Shown piece after piece: positions 33,701 through 47,800 of a stretch of 64,000 nt of DNA. The DNA is taken from the NCBI GenBank assembly GCA_949128115.1, contig OX421966.1, forward strand, positions 3,162,001-3,226,000, read 5' to 3'. Numbering within the stretch: the stretch's first letter is position 1; each line of letters begins with the position of its first letter. The position numbers were made by a program, and so were the translations under genes. Below the pieces are notes generated by a model. That model was not told where the DNA came from, searched no databases, and was given only the letters and a program-made list of their open reading frames with translations. The DNA is from Anaspis maculata (taxonomy: Eukaryota; Arthropoda; Insecta; Coleoptera; Scraptiidae).

Positions 33701-36700
33701 TCTATATTTATGTTCGTTCGTCAGATGTTGCGTTTGGAACAAGTAGCTTCCAACATCAAAAGTGGTGACCGATCGTTTCAAATTCACGTGAGTTGAAGCC
33801 TGAAGTCACGTGGGTTGAAGCCTGAATTTCTTTTATACTAAATATGTCTTTAGTTTTTCGATATTCGTGTTCTTCCGTCAGATATTGCGTTTGGAACAAG
33901 TAGCTGCCAACTTCAAAAGTGGTGACCGATCGTTTTCAAAGTCACGTGGGTTGAAGCCAGGAGTCACGTGGGTTGAAGCCTGAAGTCACGTAGGTTGAAG
34001 CCTAAAGTCACGTGGGTTGAAGCCTGAATTTTTTCGATAACAAATATGTCTTTAGTTTTTCGATATTCGTGTTCTTCCGTCAGATATTGCGTTTGGAACA
34101 AGTAGCTGCCAACTTCAAAAGTGGTGACCGATCGTTTCGAAAGTCACGTTGGTTGAAGTCTGGAGTCACGTGAGTTGAAGCTTGGGTACACGTGAGTTGA
34201 AGCCTGAATTTCTTTAATACTAAATATGTCTTTAGTTTTTCGATATTCGTGTTCTTCCGTCAGATATTGCGTTTGGAACAAGTAGCTGACAACTTCAAAA
34301 GTGGTGACCGATCGTTTTCAAAGTCACGTGGGTTGAAGCCAGGAGTCACGTGGGTTGAAGCCTGAAGTCACGTGGGTTGAAGCCTAAAGTCACGTGGGTT
34401 GAAGCCTGAATTTTTTCGATCACAAATATGTCTTTAGTTTTTCGATATTCGTGTTCTTCCGTCAGATATTGCGTTTGGAACAAGTAGCTGACAACTTCAA
34501 AAGTGGTGACCGATCGTTTTCAAAGTCACGTGGGTTGAAGCCAGGAGTCACGTGGGTTGAAGCCTGAAGTCACGTGGGTTGAAGCCTAAAGTCACGTGGG
34601 TTGAAGCCTGAATTTCCTCAATAACAAATATGTCTTTAGTTTTTCGATATTCGTGTTATTTCGTCAGATGTTGCGTTTGGAACAAGTAGCTGCCAACTTC
34701 AAAAGTGGTGACCGATCGTTTTAAAAGTCACGTGGGTTGAAGCCAGGAGTCACGTGGGTTGAAGCCTGAAGTCACGTGGGTTGAAGCCTAAAGTCACGTG
34801 GGTTGAAGCCTGAATTCTTTCAATAACAAATATGTCTTCAGTTTTCCGATATTCGTGTTCTTCCGTCAGATATTGCGTTTGGAACAAGTAGCTGTCAACT
34901 TCAAAAGTGGTGACCGATCGTTTTGAGAGTCACGTGGGTTGAAGCCAAGAGTCACGTGGGTTGGAGCCTGGAGTCACGTGGGTTGAAGCCTGAAGTCATG
35001 TGGGTTGAAGCCTGAATTTTTTCAATAACAAATATGTCTTTGGTTTTTCGATATTCGTGTTCTTCCGTCAGATATTGCGTTTGGAACAAGTAGCTGCCAA
35101 CTTCAAAAGTGGTGACCGATCGCTCTAAAAGTCACGTGGGTTGAAGCCTGGAGTCACGTGGGTTGAAGCCTGAAGTCACGTAAACTGGAGCCTGAAGTCA
35201 CGTGGGTTGAAGCCTGGATTTTTTCAATCAAAATATGTCTTTAGTTTTTCGATACGCGTGTTCTTCCGTCAGATATTGCGTTCCAAACAAGTAGCTGCCA
35301 ACTTCAAAAGTGGTGACCGATCGTTTTAAAAGTCACGTGGGTTGAAGCCTGGAGCACGTGGGTTGAAGCCTGAAGTCACGTGGGTTGGAGCCTAAAGTCA
35401 CGTGGGTTGAAGCCTGAATTTTTTCAAAAACAAATATGTATTTAGTTTTTCGATATTCGTGTTCTTCCGTCAGATATTGCGTTTAGAACATGTAGCTGCC
35501 AACTTCAAAAGTGGTGACCGATTGTTTCAAAAGTCACGTGGGCTGAAGCCCGGAGTCACGTGGGTTGAAGCCTGGAGTCACGTGGGTTGAAGCCTGAAGT
35601 CACGTGGGTTGAAGCCTAAATTTTTTCAATAACAAATATGTCTTTAGTTTTTCGATATTCGTGTTCTTCCGTCAGATATTGCGTTTGGAACAAGTAGCTG
35701 CCAACTTCAAAAGTGGTGACCGATCGTTTTAAAAGTCACGTGGGTTGAAGTCTGGAGTCACGTGCGTTGAAGCCTGAGGTCACGTGAGTTGAAGCCTGAA
35801 TTTCTTTAATACTAAATATGTCTTTAATTTTTCGATATTCGTGTTCTTCCGTCAGATATTGCGTTTGGAACAAGTAGCTGCCAACTTCAAAAGTGGTGAC
35901 CGATCGTTTTCACAGTCACGTGGGTTGAAGCCAGGAGTCACGTGGGTTGAAGCTGGAAGTCACGTGGGTTGAAGCCTGAAGACACGTGGGTTGAAGCCTG
36001 AATTTTTTCCATAACAAATATGTCTTTAGTTTTCCGATATTCGTGTTCTTCCGTCAGATATTGCGTTTGGGACAAGTAGCTGTCAACTTCAAAAGTGGTG
36101 ACCGATCGTTTTTCAAGTCACGTGGGTTGAAGCCTAGAGTCACGTGGGTTGAAGCCTGAAGTCACGTGGGTTAAAGTCTGAATTTCTTTAATACTAAATA
36201 TGTCTTTAGTTTTTCGATATTCGTGTTCTTCCGTCAGATATTGCGTTTGGAACAAGTAGCTGCCAACTTCAAAAGTGGTGACCGATCGTTTTCAAAGTCA
36301 CGTGGGTTGAAGCCAGGAGTCACGTGGGTTGAAGCCTGAAGTCACGTGGGTTAAAGCCTAAAGTCACGTGGGTTGAAGCCTGAATTTTTTCAATAACAAA
36401 TATGTCTTTAGTTTTCCGATATTCGTGTTCTTCCGTCAGATATTGCGTTTGGAACAAGTAGCTGTCAACTTAAAAGTGGTGACCGATCGTTTTTCAAGTC
36501 ACGTGGGTTGAAGCCTAGAGTCACGTGGGTTGAAGCCTGAAGTCACGTGGGGTGAAGCCTGAATTTCTTTAATACTAAATATGTCTTTAGTTTTTCGATA
36601 TTCGTGTTCTTCCGCCAGATATTGCGTTTGGAACAAGTAGCTGCCAACTTCAAAAGTAGTGACCGATCGTTTTCAAAGTCACGTGGGATGAAGCCTGAAG

Positions 36701-37356
36701 TCACGTGGGTTGAAGCCTGAATTTTTTCAATAACAAATATGTCTTTAGTTTTCCGATATCCGTGTTCTTCCGTCAGATATTGCGTTTGGAACAAGTAGCT
36801 GCCAACTTCAAAAGTAGTGACCGATCGTTTTGAAAGTCACGTTGGTTGAAGTCTGGAGTCACGTGAGTTGAAGCCTGAGGTCACGTGAGTTGAAGCCTGA
36901 ATTTCTTTAATACTAAATATGTCTTATTTTTTCGATATTCGTGTTCTTCCGTCAGATATTGCGTTTGGAACAAGTAGCTGCCAACTTCAAAAGTGGTGAC
37001 CGATCGTTTTCAAAGTCACGTGGGTTGAAGCCAGGAGTCACGTGGGTTGAAGCCTGAAGTCACGTGGGTTGAAGCCTCAAGTCACGTGGGTTGAAGCCTG
37101 AATTTTTTCGATAACAAATATGTCTTTGGTTTTTCGATATTCGTGTTCTTCCGTCAGATATTGCGTTTAGAACAAGTAGCTGCCAACTTCAAAAGTGGTG
37201 ACCGATCGTTTCAAAAGTCACGTGGATTGAAGCCTGGAGTCACGTGGGTTGTAGCCTAAAGTCACGTGGGTTGAAGCCTGAAGTCACGTGGGTTGATGCC
37301 TGAAATTTTTCAATAACAAATATGTCTTTAGTTTTTCGATATTCGTGTTCTTCCGT

Positions 37357-38698
37357 CGGATATTGCGTTTAGAACAAGTAGCTGCCAACTTCAAAAGTGG
37401 TGACCGATCGTTTTGAAAGTCACGTGGGTTGAAGCTAGGAGTCACGTGGGTTGAAGCCTGAAGTCACGTGGGTTGAAGCCTGAAGCACGTGGGTTGAAGC
37501 CTGAATTTTTTCAATAACAAATATGTCTTTAGTTTTCCGATATTCATGTTTTTCCGTCAGATATTGCGTTTGGAACAAGTAGCTGTCAACTTCGAAAGTG
37601 GTGACCGATCGTTTCAAAAGTCACGTGGGTTGAAGCCTAGAGTCACGTGGGTTGAAGCCTGAAGTCACGTGGGTTGAAGCCTGAAGTCACGTGGGTTGAA
37701 GCCTAGAGTCACGTGGGTTGAGGCCTGAAGTCACGTGGGTTGGAGCCTGAAGTCACGTGGGTTTAAGCCTGAATTTTTTCAGTGACAAATATTTCTTTAG
37801 TTTTCCGATATTCGTTTTCTTCCGTCAGATATTGCGTTTGGAACAAGTAGCTGCCAACTTCAAAAGTGGTGACCGATCGTTTTCAAAGTCACGTGGGTTG
37901 AAGCCAGGAGTCACGTGGGTTGAAGCCTGAAGTCACGTGGGTTGAAGCCTTAAGTCACGTGGGTTGAAGCCTGAATTTTTTCGATAACAAATATGTCTTT
38001 GGTTTTTCGATATTCGTGTTCTTCCGTCAGATATTGCGTTTAGAACAAGTAGCTGCCAACTTCAAAAGTGGTGACCGATCGTTTTGAAAGTCACGTGGGT
38101 TGAAGCTAGGAGTCACGTGGGTTGAAGCCTGAAGTCACGTGGGTTGAAGCCTGAAGCACGTGGGTTGAAGCCTGAATTTTTTCAATAACAAATATGTCTT
38201 TAGTTTTCCGATATTCATGTTTTTCCGTCAGATATTGCGTTTGGAACAAGTAGCTGTCAACTTCGAAAGTGGTGACCGATCGTTTCAAAAGTCACGTGGG
38301 TTGAAGCCTAGAGTCACGTGGGTTGAAGCCTGAAGTCACGTGGGTTGAAGCCTGAAGTCACGTGGGTTGAAGCCTAGAGTCACGTGGGTTGAGGCCTGAA
38401 GTCACGTGGGTTGGAGCCTGAAGTCACGTGGGTTTAAGCCTGAATTTTTTCAGTAACAAATATTTCTTTAGTTTCCCGATATTCGTGTTCTTCCGTCAGA
38501 TATTGCGTTTGGAACAAGTAGCTGCCAACTTCAAAAGTGGTGACCGATCGTTTTCAAAGTCACGTGGGTTGAAGCCAGGAGTCACGTGGGTTGAAGCCTG
38601 AAGTCACGTGGGTTGAAGCCTGAAGTCACGTGGGTTGAAGCCTGAATTTTTTCGATAACAAATATGTCTTTAGTTTTTCGATATTCGTGTTCTTCCGT
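37357..38698 (+). repeat. 671-bp three-monomer tandem duplication in unit 2
   Basis: Exact counterpart of the 14,961-16,302 duplication, 22,396 bp downstream, with the same two copies 671 bp apart. Its presence in both units shows that the 671-bp duplication came before the 22.4-kb duplication. The counterpart at about 60.2-60.7 kb has one copy only. Confidence 0.8.
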
Positions 38699-41600
38699 CA
38701 GATATTGCGTTTGGAACAAGTAGCTGCCAACTTCAAAAGTGGTGACCGATCGTTTTCAAAGTCACGTGGGTTGAAGCCAGAAGTCACGTGGGTTGAAGCC
38801 TGAAGTCACGTGGGTTGAAGCCTAAAGTCACGTGGGTTGAAGCCTGAATTTTTTCGATAACAAATATGTCTTTAGTTTTTCGATATTCGTGTTCTTCCGT
38901 CAGATATTGCGTTTGGAACAAGTAGCTGCCAACTTCAAAAGTGGTGACCGATCGTTTCGAAAGTCACGTTGGTTGAAGTCTGGAGTCACGTGAGTTGAAG
39001 CTTGGGTACACGTGAGTTGAAGCCTGAATTTCTTTAATACTAAATATGTCTTTAGTTTTTCGATATTCGTGTTCTTCCGTCAGATATTGCGTTTGGAACA
39101 AGTAGCTGACAACTTCAAAAGTGGTGACCGATCGTTTCCAAAGTCACGTGGGTTGAAGCCAGGAGTCACGTGGGTTAAAGCCTGAAGTCACGTGGGTTGA
39201 AGCCTAAAGTCACGTGGGTTGAAGCCTGAATTTTTTCGATAACAAATATGTCTTTAGTTTTTCCTATATTCGTGTTCTCCCGTCAGATATTGCGTTTAGA
39301 ACAAGTAGCTGCCAACTTCAAAAGTGGTGACCGATCGTTTCAAAAGACACGTGGATTGAGGCCTGGAGTCACGTGGGTTGTAGCCTAAAGTCACGTGGGT
39401 TGAAGCCTGAAGTCACGTGGGTTGAAGCCTAAAGTCACGTGGGTTGAAGCCTGAATTTTTTCGATAACAAAGATGTCTTTAGTTTCCCGATATTCGTGTT
39501 CTTCCGTCAGATATTGCGTTTAGAACAAGTAGCTGCCAACTTCAAAAGTGGTGACCGATCGTTTCAAAAGTCACGTGGATTGAAGCCTGGAGTCACGTGG
39601 GTTGTAGCCTAAAGTCACGTGTGTTGAAGCCTGAAGTCACGTGGGTTGAAGCCTGAATTTTTTCGATAACAAATATGTCTTTAGTTTTTCCTATATTCGT
39701 GTTCTTCCGTCAGAGATTGCGTTTAGAACAAGTAGCTGCCAACTTCAAAAGTGGTGACCGATCGTTTCAAAAGACACGTGGATTGAGGCCTGGAGTCACG
39801 TGGGTTGTAGCCTAAAGTCACGTGGGTTGAAGCCGGAAGTCACGTGGGTTGAAGCCTGAATTTCTTCAATAACAAATATGTCTTTAGTTTTTCGATATTC
39901 GTGTTCTTCCGTCGGATATTGCGTTTAGAACAAGTAGCTGCCAACTTCAAAAGTGGTGACCGATCGTTTCAAAAGTCACGTGGATTGAAGCCTGGAGTCA
40001 CGTGGGTTGTAGCCTGAAGTCACGTGGGTTGAAGCTTTAAGTCACGTGGGTTGGAGCCTGAATTTTTTCAATAACAAATATGTCTTTAGTTTTCCGATAT
40101 TCGTGTTCTTCCGTCGGATATTGCGTTTGGAACAAGTAGCTGTCAACTTCAAAAGTGGTGACCGATCGTTTCAAAAGTCACGTGGGATGAAGCCTTGAGT
40201 CACGTGGGTTGAAGCCTGAAGTCACGTGGGTTGAAGCCTGAAGTCACGTGGGTTGAAGCCTGAATTTTTTCAATAACAAATATGTCTTTGGTTTTTCGAT
40301 ATCCGTGTTCTCCCGTCAGATATTGCGTTTGGAACAAGGAGCTGCCAACTTCAAAAGTGGTGACCGATCGTTTCAGAAATCACGTGGGTTGAAGCCTGGA
40401 GTCACGTGGGTTGAAGCCTGAGGTCACGTGGGTTGAAGCCTGAAGTCACGTGGGTTGAAGCCTGAATTTTTTCAATAACAAATGTCTTTGGTTTTTCGAT
40501 ATCCGTGTTCTCCCGTCAGATATTGCGTTTAGAACAAGTAGCTGTCAACTTCAAAAGTGGTGACCGATCGTTTCAAAAGTCACGTGGGTTGAAGCCTGAA
40601 GTCACGTGAGTTGAAGCCTGAAGTCACGTGGGTTGGAGCCTGGAGTCACGTGGGTTCAAACCTGAACTTTTTGGATAACAATTGTGTCTTTTTTTCTATA
40701 TTTGTGTTTGTTCGTCAAATGTTGCGTTTGGAACAAGTAGCTGCCAACTTCAAAAGTGGTGACCGATCGTTTTGAAAGTCACGTGAGTTGAAGCCTGAAG
40801 TCACGTGGGTTGAAGCCTTGATTCACGTGGGTTGAAGCCTGAAGTCACGTGAGTTGAAACCTGAACTTTTTCGATAACAATTGTGTCTTTTCTTCTTTAT
40901 TTGTGTTCGTTCGTCAGATGTTGCGTTTGGAACTAGTTGCTGCCAACATCAAAAGTGGTGACCGATCTTTTCAAAAGACACGTGGGTTGAAGCCTGAAGT
41001 CACGTGGGTTGAAGGCTGGAGTCACGTGGGTTGAAACCTGAACTTTTTGGATAACAATTGTGTCTTTTTTTCTATATTTGTGTTCGTTCGTCAGATGTTG
41101 CGTTTGGAAAGAGTAGCTGCCAACTTCAAAAGTGGTGACCGATCGTTTTCAAAGTCACGTGAGTTGAAGCCTGAAGTCACGTGGGTTGAAGCCTGAAGTC
41201 ACGTGGGTTGAAGCCTGGAGTCACGTGGGTTGAAACCTGAACTTTTTGGATAACAATTGTGTCTTTTCTTCTATATTTATGTTCGTTCGTCAGATGTTGC
41301 GTTTGGAACAAGTAGCTTCCAACATCAAAAGTGGTGACCGATCGTTTCAAATTCACGTGAGTTGAAGCCTGAAGTCACGTGGGTTGAAGCCTGAATTTCT
41401 TTAATACTAAATATGTCTTTAGTTTTTCGATATTCGTGTTCTTCCGTCAGATATTGCGTTTGGAACAAGTAGCTGCCAACTTCAAAAGTGGTGACCGATC
41501 GTTTTCAAAGTCACGTGGGTTGAAGCCAGGAGTCACGTGGGTTGAAGCCTGAAGTCACGTGGGTTGAAGCCTGAATTTTTTCGATAACAAATATGTCTTT

Positions 41601-42836
41601 AGTTTTCCGATATTCGTGTTTTTCCGTCAGATATTGCGTTTGGAACAAGTAGCTGTCAACTTCAAAAGTGGTGACCGATCGTTTTTCAAGTCACGTGGGT
41701 TGAAGCCTGAAGTCACGTGGGTTGAAGCCTGAATTTCTATAATACTAAATATGTCTTTAGTTTTTCGATATTCGTGTTCTTCCGTCAGATATTGCGTTTG
41801 GAACAAGTAGCTGCCAACTTCAAAAGTGGTGACCGATCGTTTTGAAAGTCACGTTGGTTGAAGTCTGGAGTCACGTAAGTTGAAGCCTGAGGTCACGTGG
41901 GTTGAAGCCTGAATTTCTTTAATACTAAATATGTCTTTAGGTTTTCGATATTCGTGTTCTTCCTTCAGATATTGCGTTTGGAACAAGTAGCTGCCAACTT
42001 CAAAAGTGGTGACCGATCGTTTTCAAAGTCACGTGGGTTGAAGCCAGGAGTCACGTGGGTTGAAGCCTGAAGTCACGTGGGTTGAAGCCTGAAGTCACGT
42101 GGGTTGAAGCCTGAATTTCTTTAATACTAAATATGTCTTTAGGTTTTCGATATTCGTGTTCTTCCTTCAGATATTGCGTTTGGAACAAGTAGCTGCCAAC
42201 TTCAAAAGTGGTGACCGATCGTTTTCAAAGTCACGTGGGTTGAAGCCAGGAGTCACGTGGGTTGAAGCCTGAAGTCACGTGGGTTGAAGCCTGAAGTCAC
42301 GTGGGTTGAAGCCTGAATTTTTTCGATAACAAATATGTCTTTAGTTTTTCGATATTCGTGTTCTTCCGTCAGATATTGCGTTTGGAACAAGTAGCTGCCA
42401 ACTTCAAAAGTGGTGACCGATCGTTTTCAAAGTCACGTGGGTTGAAGCCTGAAGTCACGTGGGTTGAAGCCGGAATTTTTTCAATAACAAATATGTCTTC
42501 AGTTTTTCGATGTTCGTGTTCTTCCGTCAGATATTGCGTTTGGAACAAGTAGCTGCCAACTTCAAAAGTGGTGACCGATCGTTTTGAAAGTCACGTTGGT
42601 TGAAGTCTGGAGTCACGTAAGTTGAAGCCTGAGGTCACGTGGGTTGAAGCCTGAATTTCTTTAATACTAAATATGTCTTTAGGTTTTCGATATTCGTGTT
42701 CTTCCTTCAGATATTGCGTTTGGAACAAGTAGCTGCCAACTTCAAAAGTGGTGACCGATCGTTTTCAAAGTCACGTGGGTTGAAGCCAGGAGTCACGTGG
42801 GTTGAAGCCTGAAGTCACGTGGGTTGAAGCCTAAAG

Positions 42837-42848
42837 TTCTTCTTCCAG
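42837..42848 (+). other. Abnormal rearrangement junction with filler-like sequence
   Basis: A 22-bp unit is cut after CCTAAAG at 42,836. Twelve bases, TTCTTCTTCCAG, follow, and then a type B core resumes in its middle with TTGCGTTTGGAAAGAG at 42,849. The expected sequence at this point is the next GTCACGTG unit. No other monomer in the window shows this order. The join accounts for the 5,414-bp loss in unit 2 and is not in register with monomer boundaries, unlike nearly all other events here. Confidence 0.85.
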
Positions 42849-44870
42849 TTGCGTTTGGAAAGAGTAGCTGCCAACTTCAAAAGTGGTGATCGATCGTTTT
42901 CAAAGTCACGTGGGTTGAAGCCTGAAGTCACGTGAGTTGAAGCCTGAAGTCACGTGGGTTGGAGCCTGGAGTCACGTGGGTTCAAACCTGAACTTTTTGG
43001 ATAACAATTGTGTCTTTTTTTCTATATTTGTGTTTGTTCGTCAAATGTTGCGTTTGGAACAAGTAGCTGCCAACTTCAAAAGTGGTGACCGATCGTTTTC
43101 AAAGTCACGTGGGTTGAAGCCAGAAGTCACGTGGGTTGAAGCCTGAAGTCACGTGGGTTGAAGCCTAAAGTCACGTGGGTTGAAGCCTGAATTTTTTCGA
43201 TAACAAATATGTCTTTAGTTTTTCGATATTCGTGTTCTTCCGTCGGATATTGCGTTTAGAACAAGTAGCTGCCAACTTCAAAAGTGGTGACCGATCGTTT
43301 CAAAAGTCACGTGGATTGAAGCCTGGAGTCACGTGGGTTGTAGCCTGAAGTCACGTGGGTTGAAGCTTTAAGTCACGTGGGTTGGAGCCTGAATTTTTTC
43401 AATAACAAATATGTCTTTAGTTTTCCGATATTCGTGTTCTTCCGTCGGATATTGCGTTTGGAACAAGTAGCTGTCAACTTCAAAAGTGGTGACCGATCGT
43501 TTCAAAAGTCACGTGGGATGAAGCCTTGAGTCACGTGGGTTGAAGCCTGAAGTCACGTGGGTTGAAGCCTGAAGTCACGTGGGTTGAAGCCTGAATTTTT
43601 TCAATAACAAATATGTCTTTGGTTTTTCGATATCCGTGTTCTCCCGTCAGATATTGCGTTTGGAACAAGAAGCTGCCAACTTCAAAAGTGGTGACCGATC
43701 GTTTCAGAAATCACGTGGGTTGAAGCCTGGAGTCACGTGGGTTGAAGCCTGAGGTCACGTGGGTTGAAGCCTGAAGTCACGTGGGTTGAAGCCTGAATTT
43801 TTTCAATAACAAATGTCTTTGGTTTTTCGATATCCGTGTTCTCCCGTCAGATATTGCGTTTAGAACAAGTAGCTGTCAACTTCAAAAGTGGTGACCGATC
43901 GTTTCAAAAGTCACGTGGGTTGAAGCCTGAAGTCACGTGAGTTGAAGCCTGAAGTCACGTGGGTTGGAGCCTGGAGTCACGTGGGTTCAAACCTGAACTT
44001 TTTGGATAACAATTGTGTCTTTTTTTCTATATTTGTGTTTGTCCGTCAAATGTTGCGTTTGGAACAAGTAGCTGCCAACTTCAAAAGTGGTGACCGATCG
44101 TTTTGAAAGTCACGTGAGTTGAAGCCTGAAGTCACGTGGGTTGAAGCCTTGATTCACGTGGGTTGAAGCCTGAAGTCACGTGAGTTAAAACCTGAACTTT
44201 TTCGATAACAATTGTGTCTTTTCTTCTTTATTTGTGTTCGTTCGTCAGATGTTGCGTTTGGAACTAGTTGCTGCCAACATCAAAAGTGGTGACCGATCTT
44301 TTCAAAAGACACGTGGGTTGAAGCCTGAAGTCACGTGGGTTGAAGGCTGGAGTCACGTGGGTTGAAACCTGAACTTTTTGGATAACAATTGTGTCTTTTT
44401 TTCTATATTTGTGTTCGTTCGTCAGATGTTGCGTTTGGAAAGAGTAGCTGCCAACTTCAAAAGTGGTGACCGATCGTTTTCAAAGTCACGTGAGTTGAAG
44501 CCTGAAGTCACGTGGGTTGAAGCCTGAAGTCACGTGGGTTGAAGCCTGGAGTCACGTGGGTTGAAACCTGAACTTTTTGGATAACAATTGTGTCTTTTCT
44601 TCTATATTTATGTTCGTTCGTCAGATGTTGCGTTTGGAACAAGTAGCTTCCAACATCAAAAGTGGTGACCGATCGTTTCAAATTCACGTGAGTTGAAGCC
44701 TGAAGTCACGTGGGTTGAAGCCTGAATTTCTTTAATACTAAATATGTCTTTAGTTTTTCGATATTCGTGTTCTTCCGTCAGATATTGCGTTTGGAACAAG
44801 TAGCTGCCAACTTCAAAAGTGGTGACCGATCGTTTTCAAAGTCACGTGGGTTGAAGCCTGAAGTCACGTG

Positions 44871-47800
44871 GGTTGAAGCCAGAATTTTTTCAATAACAAA
44901 TATGTCTTCAGTTTTTCGATGTTCGTGTTCTTCCGTCAGATATTGCGTTTGGAACAAGTAGCTGCCAACTTCAAAAGTGGTGACCGATCGTTTTGAAAGT
45001 CACGTTGGTTGAAGTCTGGAGTCACGTAAGTTGAAGCCTGAGGTCACGTGGGTTGAAGCCTGAATTTCTTTAATACTAAATATGTCTTTAGGTTTTCGAT
45101 ATTCGTGTTCTTCCTTCAGATATTGCGTTTGGAACAAGTAGCTGCCAACTTCGAAAGTGGTGACCGATCGTTTCCAAAGTCACGTGGGTTGAAGCCAGGA
45201 GTCACGTGGGTTGAAGCCTAAAGTCACGTGGGTTGAAGCCTGAAGTCACGTGGGTTGAAGCCTGAATTTTTTCGATAACAAATATGTCTTTAGTTTTTCG
45301 ATATTCGTGTTCTTCCGTCAGATATTGCGTTTGGAACAAGTAGCTGCCAACTTCAAAAGTGGTGACCGATCGTTTTCAAAGTCACGTGGGTTGAAGCCAG
45401 GAGTCACGTGGGTTGAAGCCTGAAGTCACGTGGGTTGAAGCCTAAAGTCACGTGGGTTGAAGCCTGAATTTTTTCGATAACAAATATGTCTTTAGTTTCC
45501 CGATATTCGTGTTCTTCCGTCAGATATTGCGTTTGGAACAAGTAGCTGTCAACTTCAAAAGTGGTGACCGATCGTTTTTCAAGTCCCGTGGGTTGAAGCC
45601 TAGAGTCACGTGGGTTGAAGCCTGAAGTCACGTGGGTTAAAGCCTGAAGACACGTGGGTTGAAGCCTGAATTTTTCCAATAACAAATATGTCTTTAGTTT
45701 TTCGATATTCGTGTTCTTCCGTCAGATATTGCGTTTGGAACAAGTAGCTGCCAACTTCAAAAGTGGTGACCGATCGTTTCAAAAGTCACGTGGATTGAAG
45801 CCTGGAGTCACGTGGGTTGTAGCCTTAAGTCACGTGTGTTGAAGCCTGAAGTCACGTGGGTTGAAGCCTGAATTTTTTCGATAACAAATATGTCTTTAGT
45901 TTTTCCTATATTCGTGTTCTTCCGTCAGATATTGCGTTTAGAACAAGTAGCTGCCAACTTCAAAAGTGGTGACCGATCGTTTCAAAAGACACGCGGATTG
46001 AGGCCTGGAGTCACGTGGGTTGTAGCCTAAAGTCACGTGGGTTGAAGCCGGAAGTCACGTGGGTTGAAGCCTGAATTTTTTCAATAACAAATATGTCTTT
46101 AGTTTTCCGATATTCGTGTTCTTCCGTCGGATATTGCGTTTGGAACAAGTAGCTGTCAACTTCCAAAGTGGTGACCGATCGTTTCAAAAGTCACGTGGGA
46201 TGAAGCCTTGAGTCACGTGGGTTGAAGCCTGAAGTCACGTGGGTTGAAGCCTGAAGTCACGTGGGTTGAAGCCTGAATTTTTTCAATAACAAATATGTCT
46301 TTGGTTTTTCGATATCCGTGTTCTCCCGTCAGATATTGCGTTTAGAACAAGTAGCTGTCAACTTCAAAAGTGGTGACCGATCGTTTCAAAAGTCACGTGG
46401 GTTGAAGCCTGAAGTCACGTGAGTTGAAGCCTGAAGTCACGTGGGTTGGAGCCTGGAGTCACGTGGGTTAAAACCTGAACTTTTTGGATAACAATTGTGT
46501 CTTTTTTTCTATATTTGTGTTTGTTCGTCAAATGTTGCGTTTGGAACAAGTAGCTGCCAACTTCAAAAGTGGTGACCGATCGTTTTGAAAGTCACGTGGG
46601 TTGAAGCCTGAAGTCACGTGGGTTGAAGCCTTGATTCACGTGGGTTGAAGCCTGAAGTCACGTGAGTTGAAACCTGAACTTTTTCGATAACAATTGTGTC
46701 TTTTCTTCTATATTTGTGTTCGTTCGTCAGATGTTGCGTTTGGAACAAGTTGCTGCCAACATCAAAAGTGGTGACCGATCTCTTCAAAAGACACGTGGGT
46801 TGAAGCCTGAAGTCACGTGGGTTGAAGGCTGGAGTCACGTGGGTTGAAACCTGAACTTTTTGGATAACAATTGTGTCTTTTTTTCTATATTTGTGTTCGT
46901 TCGTCAGATGTTGCGTTTGGAAAGAGTAGCTGCCAACTTCAAAAGTGGTGATCGATCGTTTTCAAAGTCACGTGGGTTGAAGCCTGAAGTCACGTGGATT
47001 GAAGCCTGAAGTCACGTGGGTTGAAGGCTGGAGTCACGTGGGTTGAAACCTGAACTTTTTGGATAACAATTGTGTCTTTTTTTCTATATTTGTGTTCGTT
47101 CGTCAGATGTTGCGTTTGGAACAAGTAGCTGTCAACTTCAAAAGTGGTGACCGATCGTTTTTCAAGTCACGTGGGTTGAAGCCTAGAGTCACGTGGGTTG
47201 AAGCCTAAAGTCACGTGGGTTGAAGCCTGAATTTCTTGATTACTAAATATGTCTTTAGTTTTTCGATATTCGTGTTCTTCCGTCGGATATTGCGTTTGGA
47301 ACAAGTAGCTGCCAACTTCAAAAGTGGTGACCGATCGTTTTCAAAGTCACGTGGGTTGAAGCCTGAAGTCACGTGGGTTGAAGCCGGAATTTTTTCAATA
47401 ACAAATATGTCTTCAGTTTTTCGATGTTCGTGTTCTTCCGTCAGATATTGCGTTTGGAACAAGTAGCTGCCAACTTCAAAAGTGGTGACCGATCGTTTTG
47501 AAAGTCACGTTGGTTGAAGTCTGGAGTCACGTGAGTTGAAGCCTGAGGTCACGTGGGTTGAAGCCTGAATTTCTTTGATACTAAATATGTCTTTAGGTTT
47601 TCGATATTCGTGTTCTTCCGTCAGATATTGCGTTTGGAACAAGTAGCTGCCAACTTCAAAAGTGGTGACCGATCGTTTTCAAAGTCACGTGGGTTGAAGC
47701 CAGGAGTCACGTGGGTTGAAGCCTGAAGTCACGTGGGTTGAAGCCTGAAGTCACGTGGGTTGAAGCCTGAATTTTTTCTATAACAAATATGTCTTTAGTT

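Larger units (their letters stand above)
12185..34580 (+). repeat. Super-repeat unit 1 (about 22.4 kb)
   Basis: First copy of a higher-order unit. Landmarks between about 12.2 and 20.4 kb recur exactly 22,396 bp downstream, for example the CCTGAATTTCCTC variant at 12,211 and 34,607. The left edge lies where the flanking monomers differ, in the 22-bp run just before 12,211. The unit holds a type A region, the 671-bp duplication, type B blocks and a 3,045-bp tandem duplication. Confidence 0.82.
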
